A program made the translations under genes and the position numbers. Shown piece by piece: positions 13,070-25,000 of a stretch of DNA of 64,000 nt (position 1 is the stretch's first letter; every line of letters starts with the position of its first letter). The stretch lies in contig OU612068.1 in assembly GCA_914767715.1 (NCBI GenBank), positions 27,776,001 through 27,840,000 on the forward strand. Reading direction: 5' to 3'. The notes under the pieces were generated by a model that saw nothing but the letters and a program-made list of their open reading frames with translations, made no database searches and was not told the origin of the DNA. The DNA is from Membranipora membranacea (taxonomy: Eukaryota; Bryozoa; Gymnolaemata; Cheilostomatida; Membraniporidae).

Positions 13070-14601
13070 TTTCAAATGGAAGAACTTGTTAGCCACATAG
13101 CAGGGTAGAAGGGGCGTGGCCTGATACTCTTGTTTCATTGGTTTACTTATTTGTATACAGACATTGTGAAAGCACATGGTTATATTAGATGTATTTTATA
13201 GTTGTAGTGCCTTACTTATACTACAAATACTCTCTATATGCTTATATGATGTATGCCTCTTACACTTCTGACACTTCACTAAAATAGCCAGCTAAGATTA
13301 CCACACCACCTGTACTCCCGCATTAAAATAAAATACAAACAGAAAATGTGCTTGAAGAGCAAAGATATATAAATACCAGCCATCCAATGTAGAACCACCA
13401 AGAGAGAAAACACCTTTTTGAACGCTATTACGATTTTTCAACTAATGCAGCTCAGACTCCTTTTATTTTGTTTTACTTATGTGCTGTATTTTCGATGCTA
13501 TCAACCAATTACAGGATGGATATTAGAAATAAGGCAATAAACAAACTTCAAACTTCACTTAAACATTTACTAATTCCAACATTCAAGCTAGTGTTAGACT
13601 TTATATCACTTTATATCACAAATAACAACTCGACGAAGCAAATGAAAACATCACTTAGTGAGCTGAATTTTGGTTAGTACCTTATTAATCATCCTAGTAG
13701 CCTCTTTAAAAACTGCACAAACATGGTCTCAGAGGATGCTGAATATTCTTTGCATTTTGCAGCCTCGATATGTTTTTATTTGAGTTGCGGCAAGTGCTAC
13801 CTTACTTGCATTTAATAATAGATTACAACGTTCGATGGTGCTTTCACAAATATTGCGGTTATCAATGAGGCGCCACTGCTGTTGAACGATGGGAGCAAAT
13901 AGCTGCAGATATATTCACCTAAGAGTTCGCATTTACCATATTTGAATATAAGTATTGTAGAACAAGTTTGTTCCCTCTGTGGTTGGTCGCAGAGGGATAT
14001 CCCTCCACCACAGCGGGAACAAACTGATGTATATATTTTAGATCCTTGTGACTTTAGCAAACACCGACTGCGTTTTGATTTAGGTCTCTAAGAGGTATTG
14101 TCAGTTATTCTAAGCTTTGCAACAATACCGACATTGAAACCATCAAATCTGTGATGAAAGAACATTGAAACATCTGAAATTACACTACATTAATTTGTGT
14201 CAATATATATATATCACAGAATTAAATTCTTTTCTTAGAATGGAAATAGTATCATAACATCATACAGTTAGAACACTTAACACAGGGGCTCATCTGAAAT
14301 TGATCTGATTGGCTATCCCTACTAGCATGAATTATATAGCCTGGGAAATCAACTTCTTTACAAAACTGCAGACAGTATTAAAATGCCTTCAACGTCGAGG
14401 ATTTGGGCTTTTCCAGAATGCTACTAGGGACTGGCTATTTTTGCAAGCCCATTGTTTGGCAAAAGAAAGCTAATGATGCTATTCCAGATATGGAATTCAA
14501 TGATATATATAGAAAATAGGGAGTTGTCTTTACTCTCATAATCAAACAAGCCACGCCCCCTCTACCCTGCTATGTGGCTAACAAGTTCTTGCTTTCAAAT
14601 G
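13070..14601. mobile_element. MULE-like TIR element, non-autonomous
   Basis: Inverted ends of about 44 bp (left AGAACTTGTTAGCCACATAG from 13081; right its complement ending at 14589) bound about 1.51 kb. The same 9 bp, TTTCAAATG, flanks it at 13070-13078 and 14593-14601. Nine-bp duplications are typical of Mutator-like elements. No transposase frame is seen inside. An internal imperfect hairpin lies at about 13962-14027 (arms AGTTTGTTCCC / GGGAACAAACT) and may be a second small insertion. The element fills most of the space between MAD1 and ZC3H3. Confidence 0.75.
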
Positions 14602-15395
14602 ATCTTTAAAGGTTGAATTGCTAAAATAGTCTGACAGAAATGGTACCCACATAACATTTCTCGATAAATTACAATCGTTATTTCATCACCCACTTTTGTA
14701 GTCTGAAACTATCATTGAGATGTTCTCTATATTTTTTAAGACACCCATCAATATACTGTCAAAACTATGAGAGTTCAATGACAGAGTGAAACCATTTTTG
14801 GGAATTTGCCAGGTGAGGGAAATTTTGTGACAAGAATTGAGAAATTGGGTTTGTATTGTTACTCTCTCATATCCACAATGGCAAAACAAATGGATTAGGA
14901 GAAATAATTACACAACAAACGGGACTGTTTACTTTTTTTGTGGTTTTGACAATTGATTGAACTGTGGTGTATGAAAGCAAGAAGTAATGAATGTGTATTA
15001 TTAGTAAGTTATTAAGTATGATGATATATGTGTGTGTTTTGTAATGTATGCAATGTATGTGTATGTATATTTTAATGTATGTATACATACCTAGGAGTAA
15101 CTCCCTTAAACATGCGTTCTCCCTGATGTATGTATGTCATGCAATATTAATTAAATGATGATTTAATTGATACTTACTTTCTTTACTCAGTCAATGAACT
15201 CAATCAACAGGGACAGGGATCATTTCATATCTGGTGGATATGGTGGCTACTGGGTACCTGTTTTCTAATGACCTACAACGTCATCTTTTTTTCTCATATG
15301 TTTTGAAACTTTGTATCGGCAGAAGTGGCAAAAGGTGAACTACTGAAGAACAATCACAAGAGGCAATTGAGTTTGAAAATAGCGGAAGGACTAAA
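14602..15395. other. No gene seen; 5' flank of ZC3H3
   Basis: AT-rich, with a TATG/TGTATG-rich low-complexity stretch at about 15000-15090. It probably contains the ZC3H3 promoter and 5' UTR. No motif is strong enough to call. Confidence 0.4.
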
Positions 15396-18300
15396 ATGGA
15401 TGACAGGGATGCATTGCAACAGCAAATAGATTATTATACTCGTAAGCCTGCAACGCTCTTTCATATGGGAAGAACATATTTAGTTTTTTTCTCACAACGA
15501 TTATTGGCCTAATCTTAGTTAACAAGCAATAATCTACATTGACATCATTTGAAAATTATCAAAGGAGGTTTCCAGTGATCTTTACACACATGGGTATGTA
15601 ATAAATTTTTTCTCTGGTGTGAATGGAGAATCGAGAGGTAATGACTGATGAAAATGTTACTTTATATCTTCTTGTAGGTTTGATTCAAAGCCATTCAAGT
15701 CATTCATCATCATCGAGGGATGGAGCACAATCTCATCACCACCGACGTCCTTATCAAAAGTAAGTCAGTGTGTTAAATCATTTTTACTTTTTATATCATT
15801 TTAAATGGATTGAAATGCAACAAAGTGAGATACTAACCATTTCTCAAGCTCATAGTGTGTGCTCCCGTCATATATTCTTTCCTCGGCTTGGTGGTTTTAG
15901 GCAGCATAGTTGGACAAAACCTGCGGCTGCTCAAGACAGCAGATATACTTTGGTTAGGAACCATGCTGCTAATGCCAACCATCAAAGACGTACAGTGACT
16001 CCAGCACAAAGAACAGTGCAGGCACCGCGAACAGCTCAACAGAGTTCTAGCAGAACGGTTATATCTAAATCTAAAAGGACAGTAATATCTAGAGCTGACC
16101 CTGATACATCCTCTAGGAGAGTTGTGGTACCAGGTAGGTATATAAAAAGCCTTTGTGTTTGTGGTTGGTGCTCAAACCCCCTAGAACAGAAGTGTATCTA
16201 TAGATTTTGACCGAAGAAAAAACTGTCAGAAGATTGGTAGTGTTTAGAAAGTTTCCAATTATTGTCACTTGTTCACATGTGCTCACAGTTTTTTCTTAGC
16301 TGCATTTCTTCATACGTGCAACATTTTGCTTTGTACTCTGTATTGAATATTATGTCAAATGATCATTGTTATCCATCAAAGCAGGTAGCAGTAAGCCTGA
16401 ACAGACTGCAGGAGCCAAGAGAACAGTATTGAAACCTTCTACTGATGTTATGAAGGCGTTATTGGTGAATCGCACTTCCTCACCACCTAAGTCAACATCA
16501 GCTGAAGCACTTCCTCTGACAAAGCCACATAAACATACCCAAAAAAGCAGTTCTCGTACAGTTGTGAAGAACTCAACTGTGTCAGCATCCAGTCAGGATT
16601 CTGCAACTTCAAAACCTCCACAAAAGAACAAATTTGTCTGGGTTAATAAAAACATATTATCCAAACAAGCTATTGCTAGATCGCCTAACACCAGTAAAAA
16701 CTCTCAGGAATCTCAGCCGACTGCAACTGCAAGTCAATATGTGCATAAATCAGACTATAAAGTTGTCAAGTCTCAACCAATCGGTAATTCTCCTGGGAAA
16801 CTTCAAATCTCCAGCTCAGGGAAGAAGATCGTCTCTAGATATAAACTCATCAAAAAGGATGTGGCTAATAGAAGAGCCGCAGCCGCTCGATTCAAAACCA
16901 GTACTCAGAAGAAATCAGGATATTCACCATATGTATCAAAGTCTGGAAAACGCCTTATATCCAGGTATAAAATAAGCAGACAATCTGCTGTAAAAGAGAA
17001 GATGTCTGGCAGAAGAAATGTTGACATTGGTGCCTCACCATCCCTTAATATACGATCATCGAAGACGAAACTGTCTCCCTACAAGCTCGACAGAAGAGAG
17101 AAAGTTACACTGAGAAGTAGATACAAAATTGACAAACTTAGTAAATCACGAAAGCCAATACAGAAAATATCTACGCAAAAAAGCAGTAAGCCTGACATGA
17201 GAAGTTACAGATGGGTGAAGAGTGGGTTAAAGCTCAAACCGCAAGCATTCAAATCTCCATCATTCATGTCACCTTATAAGCTTGTGAGGACTGCCATTGT
17301 GAATAGTAAGTTAACATTATTGAGGCAGAAGTCAAACTGCCATCTGTCTTCATAGCGTTGTAGTCAGAGAAAGTTTATGTCATGTTAACTAATGTCTGCT
17401 TCAAGGCTGAAATGTGTTATTTGGATGACCATAATTTCATTGCACCAGCTATAATGTATCGTGTATTACTACCGTAGATTCAACCAAGTCAGATAATGCC
17501 GCCAGAAAGAGAGATCATACTTTTGCAGTGCGGAAGTTTGCCAGGTAATATCAACATTTCCATTTTATTTCTTCTCTTTAGATGTCTCTTCAAAATGAAT
17601 CAAATATCCGACATGCTCTTATAGAATCTGTTGTCAGCTAAAAGAAGTTACAAACTGTTGTTACTTTATATTACAGTCGATCACTGCATAAAAGTGCTAT
17701 GACAAGTCTGCGAGCTCGATATAAGAAGAATAACACAAACGAGAAGCATTGTCTCTTCTATATGAGATATGGAAAATGTAGTAGAGGAAATACCTGTAAA
17801 TATGTACATGACCCGGAAAGGATAGCTATCTGTACAAGGTGTGTTATGTTGTGAAAAAAACCATAATCATACAAACTATATATAATACTTATTACTTATA
17901 TATTAATTCGCAAAGTTAATCGATATATTGATTCATATTGAATTGCATATCGACTCAAGTTACAGTCAGATACAAACAGCATAGTTTCTGACTCCAATAA
18001 ATAGCAGTCCATATGCTGTTCCAGGATATGATATGTTATTACTGATGATTACAGCAAAAACCCAGAAACATACACCTTACATAATATTTCTCAAACCTAT
18101 CTTTATTCCTGGCCCCTATTCATACCTGTATAATACATGTCAAATGCTATTCTTCATTGTCAGTATGATAAAGATGATATGGATCTCTATCTAACTTAAT
18201 ACATTGAGACATTTTATTCTCAGATACCTGAGGGGTACTTGTAACATAGTGAACTGTCCATTCTCACATGAAGCCAAGAAGGAGAAGGTGCCGGTATGTC

Positions 18301-19800
18301 AGCATTTCCTGAGAGGTCGCTGCCTCAGGGATAACTGTCCGTATCTACATGTTAATGTGGGTAAAGACGCTCCTATATGTAAAAACTTTGCTGAGTACAG
18401 ATACTGTTATCTTGGGGAAAAGGTTTGTACAACTTCTTTACTACCTGTGTACATAAAATACTTCATTCACTTCACTTAATTCATATGTTATATAGTTTAT
18501 GATTTTGACTTGCAGTCATAAAGCCTAACCTATGAGTGTATATTGTCAATTTCCTTTAGGCAGTAGAATCAATTATACAATTATACAAAACCCAAATAGA
18601 ACGTGATGGTAAGAAGTAAGAGTAAGTTTTGTTAAAAGGCTTCTTCCCTTTACCTTATTTCAACTTTACACATTCTGCGATGGAATCAGATCACAACCCT
18701 GTCATCTCAGCTACATTAGAGACTGTATGATTGTTTTATAGTGTAAGAAGTTACACACAGATGTATGCCCTGATCGTGATGATAAGGGAAGCTGTCCCAA
18801 AGGTAAAGCCTGTCGACTCAGACATCCTCTCAAGGCGTCTAAGAAGAAGACAACTCGATATACTGATCAAGATTTAAAACAGCAACCAAAAGAGGTTACC
18901 ACTAAACCAAGGTATCTATCGGTTGCCACATAGTTATTTTTGTGACTCTATATATTATCAAAGGTATTATGCTACGAGAGGAGATCATTGTTGAACGGCA
19001 GTTGTCTAAAGCTCCTAAAAAATAAAATTTTTATTGGGACGCTTTGACCTAAGTTATTTCTCCTCATTTACAATGCAAAGAGATGTACCCCCCCCATATA
19101 TACTTTGTTCTGTGGTAAACTAACATATTAACATACCCCTAAGGAGGTGGCTCAGTGGTTAGAGCGCCGGTCCTTCTGCACGCAAGTGTTGAAGGTCATG
19201 GGTTTGAATCCCACTGCAGTCCACTGACTACTGGGAGTTGTTGGACCCCCAGGTGTGCTCCGACCTGCTTACAAACTGAGAGCAAATTGGCGCAGTCATT
19301 GTAGCCTCGCCCTTAAGGCACACACTATTTCACCGCCACGATGTGGTGAGTGACTAACCCTTGCAATTTTAACCAACATTTTTAACCAACTTGGAAAAAA
19401 TATGTAATTAAACTCACAATTATCGTAAATAAAGATTCTGCAGGTGTACACATTTCTCCTCTTACAGATATACAGACGCCGTAATCACTGTTAACTCAGA
19501 CGATGATAGCGGTGATGATGATGATATTCTCATTTTACCTCCCAGAGGGGAGTTAGTTACGGCCCTACCCTCCTTTATCAAGTTAACCGATGAATCTTCG
19601 TCTAGACCTGGTGAGGATTTCACTTCTTGTCTGCTTTTGGTTGTAATTGATTCAAGGGTAAGATAGATAATTTTCAAAGGTTGGTTAATTGATACATGGT
19701 TATCTAATTTTCTTTTTGCCTAGATACCACAAGAGTCTCCAAGCCGACTGCTGATGTCAAACCAAAGCAGACACTGAAGAAAAAACCAAACTTCTTGTAG
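15396..19800 (+). CDS. ZC3H3: Zinc finger CCCH protein ZC3H3-like
   Basis: Ten exons join in phase to 699 codons: 15396-15441, 15678-15759, 15901-16133, 16385-17305, 17478-17544, 17677-17838, 18224-18422, 18742-18911, 19468-19610, 19724-19800. ZC3H3 is a nuclear factor linked to polyadenylation and mRNA export. Five tandem CCCH fingers lie at about residues 475-600 (CLFYMRYGKCSRGNTCKYVH; CTRYLRGTCNIVNCPFSH; CQHFLRGRCLRDNCPYLH; then C-x8-C-x5-C-x3-H twice), the vertebrate number and order. Upstream, basic repeats of the type SRYKLI/SPYKLV recur, as in the human protein, and SWTKP...YTLV matches its N-terminal motif. ALPSFIKL in exon 9 matches the conserved motif after the fingers. Human ZC3H3 is longer (about 948). 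The start MDDRDALQQQID parallels the human N-terminus. An acidic DDDSGDDDD stretch lies in exon 9. Confidence 0.93.
19143..19370 (+). mobile_element. tRNA-derived SINE
   Basis: The head has polymerase III promoter boxes: A box GGCTCAGTGGTTAGAGCG and B box GGGTTTGAATCCC, about 35 nt apart, as in a tRNA gene. The tRNA-like part is followed by a body containing CAGGTGTGCTCCGACCTGC. The same body occurs in reverse at about 51490-51600, so this is a dispersed family. It sits inside intron 8 of ZC3H3. A short direct repeat (TTTTAACCAAC) marks the 3' end; a clear target duplication is not seen. Confidence 0.8.
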
Positions 19801-22064
19801 GTAAGTCTCAGGTAAGAAGAAAAATTATCTGACTGATTCATTGTCTCTCCACTGACAGACAAGTTCATTCAGCTGAATAGTGAAATTTGACCTCATGCAC
19901 ATCACTGTGCCGCAGACATGCGTTCCACCAGGGAGAATTCTCCCTGGTTCCACCTTGTACAAACTTATTTCTCGTGTATCATGTCTACAATTTAACAAAA
20001 GAATGTTGCCATATCTTAGCCTTGTTTTTTACTGTTATAATTATTAGCTATTTATAGCCTTTTAATGTGCTCAATAGTACTTGAGTTCATCTACTTCTTG
20101 GTGGCTTGACTGTAATGGCCAGCTTCAAACAAAGAGGCGCAAGTATTCCCGATACTTAATAGATATACTAACAACAAAGTTTACAGTGGCTCTAAATACT
20201 GATAACCTTGATTCAAACATTCCATAGAAACATTGACAGTTTAAGTAATTGTCCTCCCTGTGCTAACCATGAGAGCACAGTCTTGATAGTGTTGTGTCCG
20301 ATAGACTATGGCGTTTCCTCTAGATTCAAAGACTATCAGACCAGGGAGGGTGGTCAGACAGTCTGTATCAGCCTCAAATGGTTTATCTCGCCCTGTTTTT
20401 AATTTTTACCTGGATAATGATACTCGCAAAGAACAAATTAACTGTTTATTACACTTGTTCCATATGTGAATGTTTTTATTACTTCAGATGCCCTGTTTCA
20501 TCCTTACTGCCGATGGTGTAGCAATTGTTCACATTATTATGGAAGTGGAAGTCCCTCATTTTATAATTTCAATTCTGAACTTTTGAATCATGATGGAATG
20601 TGACCAATGCTATGAGAAACAAACATTTTTGTGGTGCTTTTTTTTACTACATGAACATACTTTCAAATTATTATTTTATTACTGTTCCAAAAAAGTAAAA
20701 TGAAGATACCAATAATCTTGCATTTGTGATCGTGTCATAAGTGAGGGGCTAGTTACAAACACCGAGTGATTTTACATTAATTTTTATGTGACTCCCTCTG
20801 TTGAACGCATTTAACATCATCTATTGACAACAAGGCTGATTCTAATACGGCCAACACACCTTACACATGTTGCTGGTGACTTCAAATAGATAAATATGAT
20901 TTCTGCTGGAAATATTTTTATATTGCGAATGGAAATTGCAACCCTGGTCCCTGAGATAGCTTAATATAGGGGACACTGAGTAGGAGTTATCTATGAGGTC
21001 AATTTTGCATCTGATTGGTGGTAGGGGTAATACACGGAATGTGTAGCGCAGAATACGGTTAACTTATCACGTTAGGAGTTAGTCGGGGTTTGCTGGAAGA
21101 GAAGAACATACAACAAAACTCTTGTATCCAAACAGAGATTAATATACTCTCTGATACCATAAATATATGTAATGAATTTATAAGTGGGATATTCATGCAT
21201 TTGATTATCACACAATTTTACTAGCAACGAGGCGCATTTATTATGAAATATGCAACATAGTATAAAAATAACTTTTTCTAAAAATAAAAAATGATTTGTC
21301 TCATGAAAGTATTTACAAATTTAATTTACAAGGATAAATTATGTAAATATATATATGGATATAAACAGATGGCTGTATGGTGAGTATCACTATTGTAGCC
21401 TGATTGGAAAAGTATCATTGGAAGTTGAAATGAGTTGCTATGTAATCTGTTTGTTTTCGCAAGCAAGCAGACAATAAAACATTCACTTGTGAATAAAATA
21501 TTGTAGGGAGCCTTATGTATACATAGTGGATAAAGCCTAGACTGGCGATTCTAACAAAATCCTCCGACATGGGACACTGACACGAGGTCCTGTATGATTA
21601 GGAGTTAACCCACACAAAACAGAGTAGAGAAACTAAAACTGAACTGTGCTCGAAAACCTTTTACGGTGTTATAATAGTAATGATTTTGAATTCGAGTTAC
21701 TTTTTGATTTGCCCCTCACATGGACTGGGATCTTCAATGGAAGGGGGCTCTGTTAAATTCAAATACTAAAGAAAATAGCCGGTTTCATCACCGCTATTGA
21801 TCAGAGTACAGACTATCGCAGCAAACCCTTTCTCAAGCCCAGCAAAGGATATCTTAAATCCAGTCATGTCCCTGTGAGACGATTTTGATCGGAATCAAAC
21901 CAGATTAATAAATGATGACTAAAGATGGAGTTTTGCTCATTTTATCAGTGATCCGGTATGATTAATATTCAGTCATTTCTTTTTGTGTCAGCATCATCAT
22001 CATCAGCAGGATGGTCACATAATGATTGGTCCCAGCAGTACAAACTTAAGGTAGTAGGATATAA
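19801..22064. other. No gene; convergent intergenic region
   Basis: Between the 3' ends of ZC3H3 and the F-box/E2-like gene. It is AT-rich with short frames only. It contains the 18-bp palindromic insertion at 19929-19946. Nothing else is structured enough to call. Confidence 0.5.
19922..19953. mobile_element. 18-bp palindromic micro-insertion with 7-bp duplications
   Basis: CAGGGAGAATTCTCCCTG at 19929-19946 is a perfect palindrome with no spacer. GTTCCAC is present exactly on both sides (19922-19928 and 19947-19953). The first and last 10 nt equal the termini of the 785-bp element at 27871-28655. Confidence 0.7.
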
Positions 22065-25000
22065 TTATACTTTTCGTGCTGCGAATGGTATGAAGCTTTC
22101 CATCTCGAGGTCAACATGACCGAAATAGACCTGCTGAACTTCAGCCATAGCATACTTCCATGTCCATGTTCTGGCCATCTTGTTGAACATGAATCGCTCT
22201 TCTTGATATAACCTGCATGAGTCAGATATAAAACCAATATGAAGGCATTGTTGCTTATACAATGTTTAAGTTCTGTTAATGAAAGATTGGATACCAAGAG
22301 GAGTAATTATTTGCTATAAACTAGTGAAGCTAATATGAGGATGAATTGATGGTAGCTAGCACTTATTTTTCTCCCCTAGCAAAGGTAGGAGTTTATATGA
22401 TGTAACTCAGTAGTGGAAATAGGAGTATGCTGCCGAGCTGGACCGAAATGATGAACTTTACTTCCGGCGAACACTTCTGTCCTCTAGAGTAATTTTTTTT
22501 GCAATCTGACAACCTTATTTCTTTGTGAACAATTAGCTTGATTTGATGAGCCTAGCAAAGGTCTTACCTGTACCCCTAATCTATCAGAAATTTCTGTGGT
22601 TGAGAGATAGCTCAGCCTTTGTTAGGTAGTGGTAGTGATGTATGGAGATTACTAACCTGGCCACAGCTGGCTCCATACAGACTTTGAGATACGGATCAGT
22701 GAGCAATGATTGGATACTCAGCAGTATCTTAGATAGAGTGAGAGCTAAACTCCAGTTATGATGTATAGAGTCTAACCCTATATCTCCATGTCTGCTAACA
22801 TTTGGGTGTAAGACTTTTGTGATGAACTGTATGTGAGGCGGCTTTAGTGGATAGCTGTGAAACACAGTAAAATATACCTTACAATTGTCTTGTTTTGGTA
22901 TTTTTTATGCACAGTATGCCATTGTATGTTTTCCTACCCGCAGATAAAAGGGGAAATCATGCATGGTACTCTTAGATCATAAACACATGAATATGTATTG
23001 ACATGTCCATGTCTCAGATGCTTGCTCTTCAGAATGTTCCGATTACGCTAAAAAGGGTTATTGGATGATTAGCTCCTGACATAGTCAGCTGAAACAACCT
23101 TTCAGTGATATAATAACTTAGTTGTAGCAGGGAGTTTGGGTCATGGTTATAATGATAACCTGTGGTGGGAAATATGATCACATGTAGTGGGAGTTGTGTT
23201 CCCTAGTTCTCATGCAGCAACAGCTTTGTTGTCCAATAAAAGGTACACAATTGAAAGGAATTATGAACAAAACTGAGCTACAGAGAAGCTGAAATGAAAC
23301 GCAGAGTTGATCTCACACAGACTCACCTCTTCGGCACTTGAAGATAGAGATAGAATTTACCTCCCTCATAAGGACTGCCCCTGGGCCCATTGATGAGAGC
23401 CTGGAAGAAGTTACATTCCTTATCCAAAGGCACACACCTGATTCCTTCCAGAGGCTCCTTCTGTATAGACTTTAATTCACACTGCAACCGCCTGTGTCTC
23501 AATTCTTTCTCCAACATTGGTAGAGGCACGTGATAATTCTTTAACATAAGAAACACAGGACCTATCAATACGATCGAGCAAAAAAGGCTTATTAAGTCAG
23601 ACAGAAGTGGAAGGGTCTAAAAACCGGGCGGAGTCTTGTGTGTGACGGTACCACAAATTGACAAATTGAGCTATTTTCTTGACACCTGACTGCTCAATAA
23701 ACACTGTGGTGATAGCCTGCTCTTCCCTCACCAATTGATTTTTACAGATGGTAGTGGGATTTGCTATATTCTTGCAGGGGCACTTTGAAGCTCGCGATAA
23801 TACAATTAGGGTAGTATCACTCACCAATATTTTCATATCTGCAAGGCAGCGTTGGCATGCGGAAGAATTTGTCCTAAAACAAATCAAAATATTTGGTAAA
23901 TACAGATCACACTTAGCACCACATCTTTAATAGTCTGAGCCCCCCAGACTTTAGCCCCTCGTCCGACGGCCCCCCGGGCAGCTTTAAACGCTACATCAAC
24001 ATAATAATCATAATTTATGACATAGGACAATAAATTAATAAAAAAGTAAAATATATCCAGTTGAAGAGCATCTTGTGATGAATAAACTAAAGTTGTTATT
24101 CGAGATAATATGCAATTTATGCTTTGATAGTGGGAGACCAGGGCTACTTACAACATGGTGTGTATGTCTTTCCATGAGTCTACTCTGAAGTGAGGTTTAA
24201 ATAGAGGCCATCTGCGCCCCACATGCATCTGCCATTCATTGTCTGTCACGACCATGTCTATTAGTTCCGCCCATTTACTACAGACATTCATCACCGAGTG
24301 TAACGTCATGTCATCATTTATATAGTAAAATATCTTCATCAACACTGCAAATAGAGCAATTGACAAAATTAACAACAAATGAGGGAGCTGATTTGGTATA
24401 CTTTCGGAGTTACATCCTCTGACAATTTGAGTACCTAGGAATTTTAAACTAGCTGGATTTCACTATAATAATCACATTAGTCTGAGCTGCTAGCAATGAG
24501 TTCTAGGCTCTGTTTCAATATTCTTACTGTGTGCGATTTACCTTCTGGAGGCATGGTATCGACCAACCCGCCCATAGCAGCACCATAAGAATCTGGACTA
24601 TACTCAGCCAGATCCTTCACCCTATCTCTGAGTGGAGGTCTCAGGCTTATTCTGTATACTGTAGAGAAGTGTAATGATCTACCATCAACCACACTCTCCA
24701 CTGGAAAAAAAACAACACAAACAGATATAGAGTATTACATACAATAGTGGTTATGTGAGGACAAATAAACAATAGATGCCGAGTTTTGTACAGATACACG
24801 ATAGTGGTTCCGACAGGATAAATTAGATTGTGCATAAGTGCACATCGTCTTCATGGATGATGAAAAAAAAGAAAAAAAACGCATGAAAACGGTTTAGACT
24901 CATCTACCGTTGACAAATACATGTCTATGATATCTACTCACGTAATTCATCAAGTAGTTCTGCTGAAGCGCCTCTTCTGACTTCCCTTCGCCTGTCATCT

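Noticed and set aside
19141-19215. tRNA gene
   Set aside because: A and B boxes are present, but the sequence continues into a repeat body that recurs at 51.5 kb, and the cloverleaf is poor; a SINE fits better.
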